From the NCBI RefSeq assembly GCF_019457535.1, contig NZ_CP080417.1:1922001-1986000 (forward strand): DNA of 64,000 nt. Reading direction: 5' to 3'. The notes beneath the pieces were generated by a model. It did not search any database. It worked only from the letters and a program-made list of their open reading frames with translations, and was not told the DNA's origin. Within the stretch, counting starts at the first letter, position 1, and the number at the start of each line of letters is the position of its first letter. The DNA is from Shewanella halotolerans. Its GTDB lineage: Bacteria; Pseudomonadota; Gammaproteobacteria; Enterobacterales; Shewanellaceae. Below are positions 1 through 8,408 of this stretch, in pieces. A program made the position numbers and the translations under genes.

Positions 1-959
1 AGAACGGCTGGCGCAGCTTCGCTCACACCGAGTGGGGCATCAACATGGTCACCAGCGACGACTCGCTCAAATATGTGGGCGGCCAGCTGGGCGCGCAGAA
101 GACATCAGACTTCCTGTTTAACCGTCTGGGTTATGTCGGCCTGTCACACGCCAAGTGGGGTAGCCTGAGCTTTGGTAAGCAGTGGGGCGCCTACTATGAC
201 GTGGCCTACACCACAGACGTGCTCAACGTTTATACCGGATACTCGGTTGGCGCCTATACCTTCGGTGACGGTGGCCTAACGGGCGCGGGCCGCGCCGATT
301 CAGCCTTCATCTATCGTAACAGCTTCGGCGATCTGGATATCGCGCTGCAATACGCCGCCAAGCAAAATGGTGACGTCGCCCTGTTTGATAAGAATGGTCA
401 GGCGGTGGATGATGGTTCTCACCTGAGCTTCGACACCAGCTATGGCGCCAACCTGACCTATCATGTGACCGATAAGTTTAAGGTACTTGCCGGCTTTAAC
501 CGCGGCGATTTCGAGGGTGAGCTGGCCGGAGTTAGCGTCGATGATACCAATGAGATCATAGGTATCGGCGCCCAGTATGGCTCCTTCTACCAGTATGCGC
601 CGGGCCGCGACGCCAAGGGTCTCTATGTCGGTTTCAACGCCCATCAGAGCAAGCAAAACGAATTGGTGGCCGGTCAGCTGTATGACTCTACCGGCGCCGA
701 GTTTCTGGTGGCCTACCACTATGACAATGGTTTCGTGCCTAGCTTCCTGATCTCTTACCAAGATCTGGATACCGACGAAACCACGGCCATCAAGGGTAAC
801 TGGACGCGTCAGTTTGCCGTAGTAGGCCTGCACTATCGCTACAGCCGCGATACCGTGATGTTTGCCGAAGCCAAGTTCGACTTCAGCGACATGGATGACA
901 AGGGTTTCGAGGCGGCCCAAGATAACAGCTACGCCGTCGGTATCCGCTACTTCTTCTAG
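1..959 (+). CDS. Outer-membrane porin, 3' part (5' end outside window)
   Basis: The reading frame is open from base 3, before the first internal ATG at 45, so the gene is cut by the window edge. The product shows alternating aromatic/glycine-rich beta strands (for example around YVGLSHAKWGSLSFGKQWGAY) and ends in the C-terminal aromatic residue of a BAM-recognised outer-membrane barrel (GIRYFF). This matches Gram-negative trimeric porins of the OmpC/Omp35 type, which passively admit small hydrophilic solutes. The signal peptide lies outside the window. A strong terminator follows 24 bases after the stop codon. Family is confident; specificity is unknown. Confidence 0.88.
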   Translation, partial: NGWRSFAHTEWGINMVTSDDSLKYVGGQLGAQKTSDFLFNRLGYVGLSHAKWGSLSFGKQWGAYYDVAYTTDVLNVYTGYSVGAYTFGDGGLTGAGRADSAFIYRNSFGDLDIALQYAAKQNGDVALFDKNGQAVDDGSHLSFDTSYGANLTYHVTDKFKVLAGFNRGDFEGELAGVSVDDTNEIIGIGAQYGSFYQYAPGRDAKGLYVGFNAHQSKQNELVAGQLYDSTGAEFLVAYHYDNGFVPSFLISYQDLDTDETTAIKGNWTRQFAVVGLHYRYSRDTVMFAEAKFDFSDMDDKGFEAAQDNSYAVGIRYFF

Positions 960-982
960 TTTGATTGTTCCCTGCAAAGTTC

Positions 983-1008
983 AAAGCACTCCTCGGAGTG
1001 CTTTTTTT
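983..1008 (+). terminator. Rho-independent terminator of the porin gene
   Basis: Perfect 9-bp stem (AAAGCACTC / GAGTGCTTT) with a 4-base loop runs into a T tract, just after the porin stop. Confidence 0.9.
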
Positions 1009-1095
1009 GTCTCTGATATTTAAAGGCTTAGCGCCAGTTTCTAACGTTAAGCACTTAACACCAAGTGTTAAGCACCAAGCTTTTAACACTGGCAG

Positions 1096-2619
1096 TTAGC
1101 ACAGTCCCAGCTTCTTCATCTTGCTGCGCAGGGTATTGGGGTTGATATCCAGCATCTCGGCGGCGCCGCCCGGCCCATAGAGTTTACCGCCGGTGATCCG
1201 CAGCGCATGGGCGATATACTTACTCACCATCACATCCAGGGGCACCAGTTTATCGCTGGCATGGCTGGGATCTATGATGATGGTCTCATGTTTGCCGTTG
1301 GCCGCAGGTTCCACCTTGTCCACCTGAGTCAGGTTGAAGTTAAGCGGTCCCTCTGGGGTTTCGATCATGGCCCTTTCCAGCACGTTGATCAGCTCACGCA
1401 CGTTGCCCGGCCAATGGTAGTGATTCAGGCTGTCGAGTTGTTCACTGCTGACCCTGGGGAGCTTGTCCAGATTAAACTTGGCCGCCAGCACCTCGATAAA
1501 GTGCTGCACCAGCAGGGGAATGTCCGAGCGGCGTTGACGTAGCGAAGGGATCTCGATAGGAAAGACCGCCAGGCGATACCAGAGATCCTCACGAAAAGTC
1601 TGCTTCTTCACCATGGCCTGCAGGTTTCTATGGGTGGCGGCGATCACCCGAATATCTAGGTTGATGGCATCATAACCGCCCACCCGGGTGATGGTGCCGT
1701 TCTGCAGCACCCGCAGCAGACGCACCTGTACCGACAAGGGCAGCTCGCCGATCTCGTCTAAGAAGATGGTGCCGCCGTTGGCCTGTTCGAAAAAACCTGC
1801 CTTGCGATGCTCGGCGCCGGTGAAGGCGCCTTTCTCATAGCCAAACAGCTCAGAGTCGATGAGGCTCTCTGGGATGGCGCCGCAGTTGACCTTGATGAAG
1901 GGCTTGTCGGCCCGCTGTGACTTACAGTGAACGGCGTTGGCGATCACCTCCTTACCACAGCCGGTTTCCCCCAGGATCAACACGCTGGTATGCAGCTTGG
2001 CGATCGCCTCCACCTGGGTCATCACCCGCTTGAGGCCTGAGTCGGCGCCGATCACCCCGCAGGGATTGAAGGCCTGCTTGAGTAGGCGGTTTTGTTGGGT
2101 GAGTGCCTGATTGGCCCTGAGCAGGTTGCGCCCCTTGAGGTTAAAGGCGGTGATCAGCGACAGGGTATCCTTGTGGGGCTCGATAAGGTCGGCGTGGCGA
2201 TGACAAAACTGCGCCTTCTGCTTGGCATAGAAACCCACCACCCCCAGATGGGTGTTGCCGCTGAGCATGCGCAGCAGAATCACCGACTGGATATTGGGGA
2301 TCACCTGAGGCGCGACGAAGCCTGTCACCTGATCGTGCTCGAGATCGTTGATGATGCGGATCACCGGACGGTCGGGCTGGCTCAGCAGGGCCTGCATCTC
2401 GGCGGAGATCTTCACCTGTTTATTCAACGCCGTAGTCTGCGCCTCATCCACATGGGCCAGAAACTGGATGTCACCATATTCGGGGCGGTAGATGTTGAGG
2501 TAGATGCCGTCGATGGGCAGGTGTTGCCTGACATATTCGAAGTAGGCTCGCAGGGACTGCTCCAGCTCCAGGCTGCTGCACAGGCGCTGGGTGGCTTCGA
2601 AATAGAATTGTTTTTGCAT
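1096..2619 (-). CDS. Sigma-54-dependent enhancer-binding regulator (GAF-AAA+-HTH), likely activator of the divergent reductase/lyase operon
   Basis: 507 residues. An N-terminal GAF-like sensor region (about 1-170) precedes an AAA+ domain with Walker A GETGCGKE, the sigma-54 contact loop GAFTGA and Walker B GGTIFLDEIGEL. A C-terminal helix-turn-helix follows (LDINPNTLRSKMKKLG), preceded by the WPGNVREL motif. These are hallmarks of bacterial enhancer-binding proteins that remodel the sigma-54 holoenzyme using ATP. The gene is divergent from the operon at 2815-6517. The gap between them holds a -24/-12 promoter and a palindrome pair suited as its binding sites, so regulation of that operon, perhaps in response to its substrate, is inferred. 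The ATG at 2619 is the only start that keeps the whole GAF domain. A 19-base hairpin (1054-1072) lies downstream. Confidence 0.9.
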   Translation of the reverse strand: MQKQFYFEATQRLCSSLELEQSLRAYFEYVRQHLPIDGIYLNIYRPEYGDIQFLAHVDEAQTTALNKQVKISAEMQALLSQPDRPVIRIINDLEHDQVTGFVAPQVIPNIQSVILLRMLSGNTHLGVVGFYAKQKAQFCHRHADLIEPHKDTLSLITAFNLKGRNLLRANQALTQQNRLLKQAFNPCGVIGADSGLKRVMTQVEAIAKLHTSVLILGETGCGKEVIANAVHCKSQRADKPFIKVNCGAIPESLIDSELFGYEKGAFTGAEHRKAGFFEQANGGTIFLDEIGELPLSVQVRLLRVLQNGTITRVGGYDAINLDIRVIAATHRNLQAMVKKQTFREDLWYRLAVFPIEIPSLRQRRSDIPLLVQHFIEVLAAKFNLDKLPRVSSEQLDSLNHYHWPGNVRELINVLERAMIETPEGPLNFNLTQVDKVEPAANGKHETIIIDPSHASDKLVPLDVMVSKYIAHALRITGGKLYGPGGAAEMLDINPNTLRSKMKKLGLC

Positions 2620-2634
2620 TGAAATGTCACGGTG

Positions 2635-2675
2635 ATCACGAAGTTTCGTGATTGTAGATCATCATATTTCGTGAT
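2635..2675. promoter_or_regulatory. Pair of palindromic enhancer sites (UAS) for the sigma-54 regulator
   Basis: ATCACGAA-GT-TTCGTGAT at 2635-2652 is a perfect inverted repeat. A degenerate second copy sits at 2658-2675 with the right half TTCGTGAT intact. Centre spacing is 23 bp, about two helical turns, and the pair lies roughly 75-115 bp upstream of the predicted start at the -24/-12 promoter. That is the usual geometry for an enhancer-binding protein. The sites also abut the regulator's own start codon, so autoregulation is possible. Confidence 0.7.
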
Positions 2676-2725
2676 TCTGTGCCCCCCTTCATAAATTGTT
2701 CCTTATCCCCCTCTTTTTAGGTAGT

Positions 2726-2741
2726 TGGCATGCCGGGTGCA
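2726..2741 (+). promoter_or_regulatory. Sigma-54 (-24/-12) promoter of the reductase/lyase/cytochrome operon
   Basis: TGGCATG-N4-GTGCA agrees with the consensus TGGCACG-N4-TTGCA and has the invariant GG and GC dinucleotides at the required spacing. The predicted transcript start is near 2752, about 60 bases before the ATG at 2815. The match is strengthened by the adjacent gene for a sigma-54 activator. Confidence 0.8.
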
Positions 2742-2814
2742 ATCTTATCTGCATGAAATCGAGGCGAATTCCCCCGATTCTACTTTGCTCAAATGGTCGA
2801 AAGGAAAATTAAAA

Positions 2815-4374
2815 ATGAAACAGAAAGATCTGATAAGCCCGGGTCGTCGCCAGCTGTTAAAAGGCGGCGCCGCGATGGCCGTCAGTGTGGCGGGACTGGG
2901 CGCCATGAGCGCCCAGGCGGCCGAGTGTAGTGGCGATAAACCGCCCCATTTTGACGAGATAGTCGATGTCTTGGTGATTGGAAGCGGTTTCGCCGGCATG
3001 TCGGCGGCGCTGCAGGCCAAAGAGGCCGGTGCCAGCGTCATGGTGATCGACAAGATGCCCGTGTTTGGCGGCAACTCCACCATCAATGGCGGCGCCATGG
3101 CGGTGGCCGGTTCCAAGTTGCAGGCCAAGGAGGGGATCAAGGATTCGGTCGATACCATGGTGGCCGACATGCTCAAGGCGGGTCGCGGCATGAACGATGT
3201 CGAGATGCTCAAGCTGGTGTGTAACGGCACCGCCGAGTCTTGCCAGTGGCTGGAGGCCTATGGCGTTGAGTGGAAGCCTTTTGTGCAGCACTTCGGTGGT
3301 CACTCGCTGCCGCGCGTGCTGCAGACGGTGCAGAGCTCAGGCGCCGGCATCATTCGTCCCCTGATCAAGGCGGCGAAGCAGCATGGTATCGAGATGCGAA
3401 ATCAGACCAAGCTCGAATCTTTCGTGAAAGATCCGGCCGGTCGCGTGATCGGTGTCCAAGTTCGCGATGGCTATTATTTCCCGCAGGAGCGCACGGGTAA
3501 AATACATCTTATCGGCGCACGCAAGGGGGTGATCATGGCCACCGGCGGCTTCTCCCGGGATCTCGAGTATCGTCAGATGCAGCAGCCTGAATTAAATGGC
3601 GATCTCGACTCGACCAACCATCCCGGCGCGACCTCTGAGGCCCTCAAGCAGATGATGTTGATCGGCGCCAACCCGATCCATCTGGACCAGATCCAGCTCG
3701 GCCCCTGGGCATCACCGGACGAGAAGGGCTTCGGCACCGCCTCTCAGTTCAACACCATTGCCACTTATCCCAGCGGCATAGTGGTGGATGTGCGTACCGG
3801 CGAGCGTTTCTTCAACGAACTGGCTGACCGTAAGGCTCGCGCCGACGCCATCATGACCCGCCGTGACGCCCAGGGTAATCCCGTCTATCCCGTGGGCTTT
3901 ACTAATGCCAAGGGCGCGGCCCAGGCCCAAACCCTGGAGTGGGGCCTCAAGTACAAGGTGATCCAGAAGGCGGACACATTAGAAGAGTTAGCGGCCCTGT
4001 ATCAGATCCCCGCCAAGGCATTGAAGGCCCAGGTGGCGCGCTGGAACGACGCGGTAAAAGCCGGCGAAGACAAGGAGTTTGGTCGCCCCATGCAGAAGGC
4101 CATGGCGCTGGAAGAGGGCCCTTGGTACGGCGTGCGCATGTGGCCCAAGGTGCACTACTGCATGGGCGGCGTGAAGGTGAATACCCAGTCTCAGGTGCTG
4201 CACCTGGTGAGCAACGAGCCTATCGACGGCCTGTATGCCGCCGGTGAGGCGACAGGTGGCATCCATGGGGCGAGCCGTCTCGGCGCCTGCGCCGTGGCAG
4301 AAGGTGTGGTGACGGGCAGAAACGCCGGTCGTATCTGCGCGGCGAGCGCGGCAATCGAATTAAAACAGGCATAG
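2815..4374 (+). CDS. Tat-exported FAD-dependent acrylate-type reductase (fumarate/urocanate reductase family)
   Basis: 519 residues from ATG 2815, chosen for the AAGGA at 2801 and because it puts the twin-arginine motif at residues 11-12 (GRRQLLKGG). The FAD-binding motif GSGFAG is at 56-61. Aligned by eye with Shewanella flavocytochrome c3, the substrate/proton-transfer residues R402, H504 and R544 correspond to R339, H447 and R488, but H365 is replaced by G296, so the substrate is not fumarate. The urocanate reductase UrdA has a related pocket. Unlike flavocytochrome c3 there is no fused heme domain, and unlike UrdA no FMN-binding domain. The separate tetraheme cytochrome two genes downstream is the likely electron donor. 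Predicted role: periplasmic terminal reductase for an imidazole-acrylate made by the next gene's product. Substrate assignment is inference. Confidence 0.85.
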   Translation: MKQKDLISPGRRQLLKGGAAMAVSVAGLGAMSAQAAECSGDKPPHFDEIVDVLVIGSGFAGMSAALQAKEAGASVMVIDKMPVFGGNSTINGGAMAVAGSKLQAKEGIKDSVDTMVADMLKAGRGMNDVEMLKLVCNGTAESCQWLEAYGVEWKPFVQHFGGHSLPRVLQTVQSSGAGIIRPLIKAAKQHGIEMRNQTKLESFVKDPAGRVIGVQVRDGYYFPQERTGKIHLIGARKGVIMATGGFSRDLEYRQMQQPELNGDLDSTNHPGATSEALKQMMLIGANPIHLDQIQLGPWASPDEKGFGTASQFNTIATYPSGIVVDVRTGERFFNELADRKARADAIMTRRDAQGNPVYPVGFTNAKGAAQAQTLEWGLKYKVIQKADTLEELAALYQIPAKALKAQVARWNDAVKAGEDKEFGRPMQKAMALEEGPWYGVRMWPKVHYCMGGVKVNTQSQVLHLVSNEPIDGLYAAGEATGGIHGASRLGACAVAEGVVTGRNAGRICAASAAIELKQA

Positions 4375-4413
4375 CACAGGTGTGCAGCCGAGAAAAATAT
4401 TAAGGAATTGATG

Positions 4414-6069
4414 ATGAAAAAAGTAAATACTCTGTTGGCAACTACAGCCCTGGCAACCAGCGCCCTGGCGATGACCTCTGGCGCCGCCATGGCAAGTGAT
4501 ACCGTGGTACTCGACGGTCAGCATCTGACTCAGGCCCAGGCCTGGGCGATCGCCGATGGCGCCAAGGTGGATATCGCGCCTCAGGCGGCCTCCGCTTTGG
4601 TGAAGGCCCACGATCTGCTGATGGAAGCGGCGCGTCTGGGTAAGCCTGTGTATGGTCTCACAGTAGGTGTGGGCTTGAACAAGGACCACAAGCTGTTCGA
4701 TGCCAACGGCGAGCTAAGCGCCGAGGTGATGGCGGCCTCTAAATCCTTTAACTACAGCACCCTAAGAGCACACAGCGCGGGCGTTGGCGAGCCGATGCCG
4801 GTAAGACTCACCCGTGTCGCCCTGGCGGTTCGCTTAAATACCATCTTGTCTGGTCACACCGGCGTGCAGCCCTATGTGGCCGAGATCTATAAGGCCTACC
4901 TGAACCAGGGGATCACGCCTGTCATTCCATCGCTGGGTACAGTAGGCGAGGCGGACATTTTGCTGGCATCCCACGTGGGCCTTGCGATGATCGGCGAGTG
5001 GGATGTGTTCTATCAAGGCAAGCGCATGAGCAGTGTCGAGGCGATGAGCAAGGCGGGCGTCAAGCCGCTTAAGCCTATCGGCAAAGATGCGCTCTCTATT
5101 TTGTCGAACAACTCGGTCGCCGTGGCCTACGCCATGCAAGGTTATCAGGACGCCGAGCATCTGCTGCAGGTCTCGCCAACCGTGTTTGGCCTGAGCCTGG
5201 AAGGGCTAAACGGTAACGTGGCGCCGTTCCTGCCACAGACCAATGACATTCGTCCTTTCCCTTATCTGAAGGCGACTACTGAGGATATCTTAGGCTCACT
5301 GTCTGGCAGCTACCTGTGGGATCTCAACAGCGAGCGTCCGCTGCAAGACCCGCTGAGTTACCGCACCACCGCCTATACCCTGGCGAGTGCCCAGAAGGCG
5401 CTGTCTGATCTGGGGCAGGTGATCGATATTCAGATCAACCACTCAGACGATAACCCTGGGGTGATCCTGGGCGCGAGCAAGCAGTACGCCGAAAACTCTC
5501 AGGTGGCCAAGTATCTGGTCGAAGGCAAGGGCGGTGTGTTCCCAACCACTAACTTCGAGCCGCTCCCCGTGGCTCTGGCGGTGCAGCAATTGAGTGTGGC
5601 CCTGACTCATGTGTCTCACAACAGCGCCATGCGCACCATTCACCTATCGGACGATCACTTTACCCATCTGCCACGCTTTTTGAGCGCGCCGGGTAACAAT
5701 GGTCACGCCTTCGGCGCCATCCAGAAGACCTTCGTGGACATGCAGGTGCGTAACAAGATGTTGGCGACCCCAGTGTCATTCGACGGCATTCAGATCGCTG
5801 GTAACATAGAAGACACCTTCACCAACCTTAAGCTGGCGAGCGACAACCTGATCCAGATCGTCGACAACATCAACACCATGTATGGCCTGGAGTTGTTGCA
5901 CTCGACCCAGGCGATCGACCTGCGCAAGGCCGCCAATGCCGACCTTAAGCTAGGTAAGGCAACCCAGGCCATGTACCAGGCGTATCGTCAACAGGTGCCA
6001 TTCGTCGAGCTTGACCGTCCGTTCACGCCAGACATTCAGGCGTCACACGACTTCATCGTCAAGTACTGA
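4414..6069 (+). CDS. Exported histidine-ammonia-lyase-fold enzyme lacking the MIO triad (ergothionase-like candidate)
   Basis: 551 residues. ATG 4414 lies 7 bases after AAGGA; ATG 4411 is an alternative. Residues 1-28 form a Sec signal peptide (ending GAAMA-SDT), so the enzyme is periplasmic, whereas HutH is cytoplasmic. Family features are clear: YGLTVGVG near 80, RLNTILSGHTGV near 140, QDPLSYRTTAY near 311. At the point where HAL/PAL enzymes have GSVGASGDL, whose Ala-Ser-Gly cyclises to the MIO electrophile, this protein has GTVGEADIL (175-183), with E179-A180-D181 in place of the triad. Ergothionase (ergothioneine trimethylammonia-lyase) is a known member of this fold that works without MIO, eliminating trimethylamine to give thiourocanate. 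No hutU, hutI or hutG genes are nearby. The gene sits between a periplasmic reductase and its probable cytochrome. Ergothioneine or another histidine betaine as substrate is inferred. Confidence 0.82.
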   Translation: MKKVNTLLATTALATSALAMTSGAAMASDTVVLDGQHLTQAQAWAIADGAKVDIAPQAASALVKAHDLLMEAARLGKPVYGLTVGVGLNKDHKLFDANGELSAEVMAASKSFNYSTLRAHSAGVGEPMPVRLTRVALAVRLNTILSGHTGVQPYVAEIYKAYLNQGITPVIPSLGTVGEADILLASHVGLAMIGEWDVFYQGKRMSSVEAMSKAGVKPLKPIGKDALSILSNNSVAVAYAMQGYQDAEHLLQVSPTVFGLSLEGLNGNVAPFLPQTNDIRPFPYLKATTEDILGSLSGSYLWDLNSERPLQDPLSYRTTAYTLASAQKALSDLGQVIDIQINHSDDNPGVILGASKQYAENSQVAKYLVEGKGGVFPTTNFEPLPVALAVQQLSVALTHVSHNSAMRTIHLSDDHFTHLPRFLSAPGNNGHAFGAIQKTFVDMQVRNKMLATPVSFDGIQIAGNIEDTFTNLKLASDNLIQIVDNINTMYGLELLHSTQAIDLRKAANADLKLGKATQAMYQAYRQQVPFVELDRPFTPDIQASHDFIVKY

Positions 6070-6136
6070 TGGATTGGGCTTTAGCCTAAGCAAGTTATTA
6101 GCTGGGGCGCTGGTCGCCCCACAATAAGGATTCAAG

Positions 6137-6517
6137 ATGTTAAGAGTATTATCGGCCCTCTGTTTGGCGGCGCTACTGAGCGCGCCGGGTGCACAGGCCA
6201 TGAAGTTAAAAGATTATCACCAAGAGATCATGACCAACGAGCAGGGCAAGATCGAGTGCAGCGCCTGTCATGGTGAGGCGAAACGCAAGAGCATTCCTAA
6301 GATGAGTGCCTGCGAGTCTTGTCACGGCACGGCGGCCGAGATGGCCGAGCTGACCAAGCGCCCCGAGGGGGCAGGCCACAGCGTAGAGCCGAATCCCCAC
6401 GACAGCCTGCACTATGGCAGCGATCTTCCTTGTACCTACTGTCACCAGGAGCACAAGGAGAGCAAGGTGTACTGTAACCAGTGTCATGAGTTTAAGTACC
6501 CTAAGATGAAACGTTAG
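6137..6517 (+). CDS. Periplasmic tetraheme cytochrome c, flavocytochrome c3 heme-domain type
   Basis: 126 residues with a signal peptide (1-21, AQA-M) and four CxxCH heme sites at 41-45, 59-63, 99-103 and 113-117. Spacing and flanking residues (CESCHGTAAEMAELTK, VYCNQCHEF) closely resemble the N-terminal heme domain of Shewanella flavocytochrome c3. With the flavoprotein at 2815 it makes the two halves of that enzyme as separate genes. Expected job: pass electrons from the quinol-oxidising CymA-type hub to the FAD reductase. AAGGA precedes the ATG. It is the last gene of the operon, followed by a terminator. Confidence 0.92.
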   Translation: MLRVLSALCLAALLSAPGAQAMKLKDYHQEIMTNEQGKIECSACHGEAKRKSIPKMSACESCHGTAAEMAELTKRPEGAGHSVEPNPHDSLHYGSDLPCTYCHQEHKESKVYCNQCHEFKYPKMKR

Positions 6518-6559
6518 CCAAGTTCGGCTAGGGCGCCCAGTGCCGAGTCTGGGGACAAG

Positions 6560-6595
6560 GGCCACAGCGCACGCTCCCGCTGCTGTGGCCTTTTT
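6560..6595 (+). terminator. Terminator of the reductase/lyase/cytochrome operon
   Basis: GGCCACAGC / GCTGTGGCC 9-bp stem followed by TTTTT. Confidence 0.85.
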
Positions 6596-6736
6596 CTTTG
6601 CTTTTTCTTTGCCTCTTTCCCGCGATTTTCCAGCTATTACCTTCAGTTATTCGCTTAAATAGGCTACTTTGTCTTTGATTATCAACATCTGATGACTAAT
6701 TTGGCGACTGATTAAGAACGCATAGGGGAGCTTATC

Positions 6737-7645
6737 TTGGATAGAATCGATACCATGAAGGCCTTTACCGCCGTGGTGCAGGAGGGCTCCTTTACCAAGG
6801 CGGCGGACAGGCTAGGGCTCTCCTCGCAGCTGGTCAGCAAGTATGTGTCCCAGCTCGAGGAGCATCTCAAGGTGCGCCTGCTCAATCGCACCACGCGGCG
6901 GGTCAACGTGACCGAGGCGGGCAGGGCCTACTTCGAGCGCTGTCAGCAGGTGCTTATCGATATCGAGGAGATGGACAACGCCCTGACCAATCTCAGCGAG
7001 ACCGCCTCGGGTCTGCTTAAGGTCAGCGCCCCCATGTCTTTCGGTATTCATCATCTGCCCAGTGCCCTGGTGCAGTTTCAGCAGCAACACCCGGATGTCA
7101 GGCTGGATATCACCCTGACGGACAAGAAGGTGGATCTACTGGAGGATGGCGTCGATGTGGCGCTGCGCATCGGTCAGCTTTCGAGCTCCTCGCTTATCGC
7201 CAAGAAGCTCACCCCGATCAAGCTGGTTGTCTGCGCCTCTCCCGAGTATCTGGCCGAGCGCGGTGAACCCAAGACCCCGGCGGATCTTATCCATCACAAC
7301 TATCTGCACTTTAGTTATTCGGATCTGGGCGCGGCCTTCGGTCGTTTCGGCGAGCACTTCTCGGCGCTGAAGATCCCAAGCGATCTGGCCTGTAACAATG
7401 GCGACATGCTGGTGGAGGCCGCCATCGCCGGTCGCGGAATAGTGGTGCAGCCTACCTTTCTGGTGAGCAAGGCCCTGCGTAGTGGTAAGCTCAAAGCGAT
7501 CCTCATCGAGTATACCCCAGAGCCCTTCGGCCTGTACGCCGTCTATGTGCACCGTAAGTTTCTCGCCAGCAAGGTGCGCTGTTTCGTCGATGCCCTGAGC
7601 CAATACTATGGCAAGACCCCTTACTGGGATGCGATAGACGACTAG
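6737..7645 (+). CDS. LysR-family transcriptional regulator
   Basis: 302 residues. The N-terminal winged helix-turn-helix (DRIDTMKAFTAVVQEGSFTKAADRLGLSSQLVSKYV) is followed by a type-2 periplasmic-binding-like effector domain. The start is taken as TTG 6737 because LysR proteins of this subgroup begin MDRIDxM and a GGGGAG lies upstream; ATG 6755 would trim the first helix. It lies upstream of and parallel to the doxX/GHR/DODA genes, an association seen for regulators responding to quinones or reactive electrophiles. The inducer is unknown. Confidence 0.9.
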   Translation: MDRIDTMKAFTAVVQEGSFTKAADRLGLSSQLVSKYVSQLEEHLKVRLLNRTTRRVNVTEAGRAYFERCQQVLIDIEEMDNALTNLSETASGLLKVSAPMSFGIHHLPSALVQFQQQHPDVRLDITLTDKKVDLLEDGVDVALRIGQLSSSSLIAKKLTPIKLVVCASPEYLAERGEPKTPADLIHHNYLHFSYSDLGAAFGRFGEHFSALKIPSDLACNNGDMLVEAAIAGRGIVVQPTFLVSKALRSGKLKAILIEYTPEPFGLYAVYVHRKFLASKVRCFVDALSQYYGKTPYWDAIDD

Positions 7646-7889
7646 CTGGCTCACGCCTGCTTCCTCACATTAGCCAGCTTTCTCGTCCTCAAGCTTTCCG
7701 CGCCCGAGCGCTAATCCTTAAGCCCTATCTGCCGTCTAGGATTATTATCGCCATTTTGTTGTCAATCATTAAATGATAGTGATGTTTATCAATTTAACGT
7801 TGAGAGCTACATTTACCTCATCGGCAGCGAATGGCTAAAACCTAATCCAAGCCAAAGGCTGCAAACCAAACATCTTTGAGGAGAGCATT

Positions 7890-8330
7890 ATGAACAAGCA
7901 AACATTAACCAAACTACTCAACAGCGATGCAGGACTGGCCCCCTTGGTACTGCGTCTACCCCTAGGACTCATCTTCGCCGCCCACGGCGCCCAGAAGCTG
8001 TTCGGCTGGTTCGGCGGCTATGGCCTGGAAGGCACAGGACAGTGGATGGCCAGTGTCGGCTTCGAACCCGGTTACCTGATGGCCCTGCTGGCCGGTAGCG
8101 CCGAGTTCTTCGGAGGGCTGGCACTGGTGCTGGGTCTGTTGACCCGTCCCGCCGCGGCGCTGACCGCCTTCACCATGGCGGTGGCTATGACGCTGCACGT
8201 GGGCAACGGCCTGTTTGTCTCTAACAACGGCTACGAGTTTGCCTTGATATTGCTGGCGGCCTCGCTATCTCTGGCGGTGCAGGGCGGTGGACGCTACTCA
8301 GTTGATAAGCTACTGACCGGTCGTCTCTAA
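7890..8330 (+). CDS. DoxX family membrane protein
   Basis: 146 residues with four hydrophobic helices and the DoxX signature LRLPLGLIFAAHGAQKLFGWFGG. A good ribosome-binding site (GAGGAG) precedes the ATG. DoxX-like proteins are small inner-membrane proteins linked to redox or electrophile stress; their biochemical role is uncertain. A palindrome (ATCATT-A-AATGAT, 7765-7777) about 110 bases upstream is a possible LysR operator. Likely first gene of a unit with 8409-10291. Confidence 0.88.
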   Translation: MNKQTLTKLLNSDAGLAPLVLRLPLGLIFAAHGAQKLFGWFGGYGLEGTGQWMASVGFEPGYLMALLAGSAEFFGGLALVLGLLTRPAAALTAFTMAVAMTLHVGNGLFVSNNGYEFALILLAASLSLAVQGGGRYSVDKLLTGRL

Positions 8331-8408
8331 GGTTAGCCAATTATGCGGTAGGGGCGGGTGTAGGAGACTATGCTCCGCATCCTGTTACGGGTTTAGAAGG
8401 AGAAGCAG

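Noticed and set aside
300..977. 225-codon minus-strand frame opposite the porin
   Set aside because: Shadow of the porin codon pattern; no RBS or family resemblance.
4414..6069. Calling this gene hutH (histidine ammonia-lyase)
   Set aside because: It has a signal peptide, no hutU/I/G neighbours and lacks the MIO-forming Ala-Ser-Gly.
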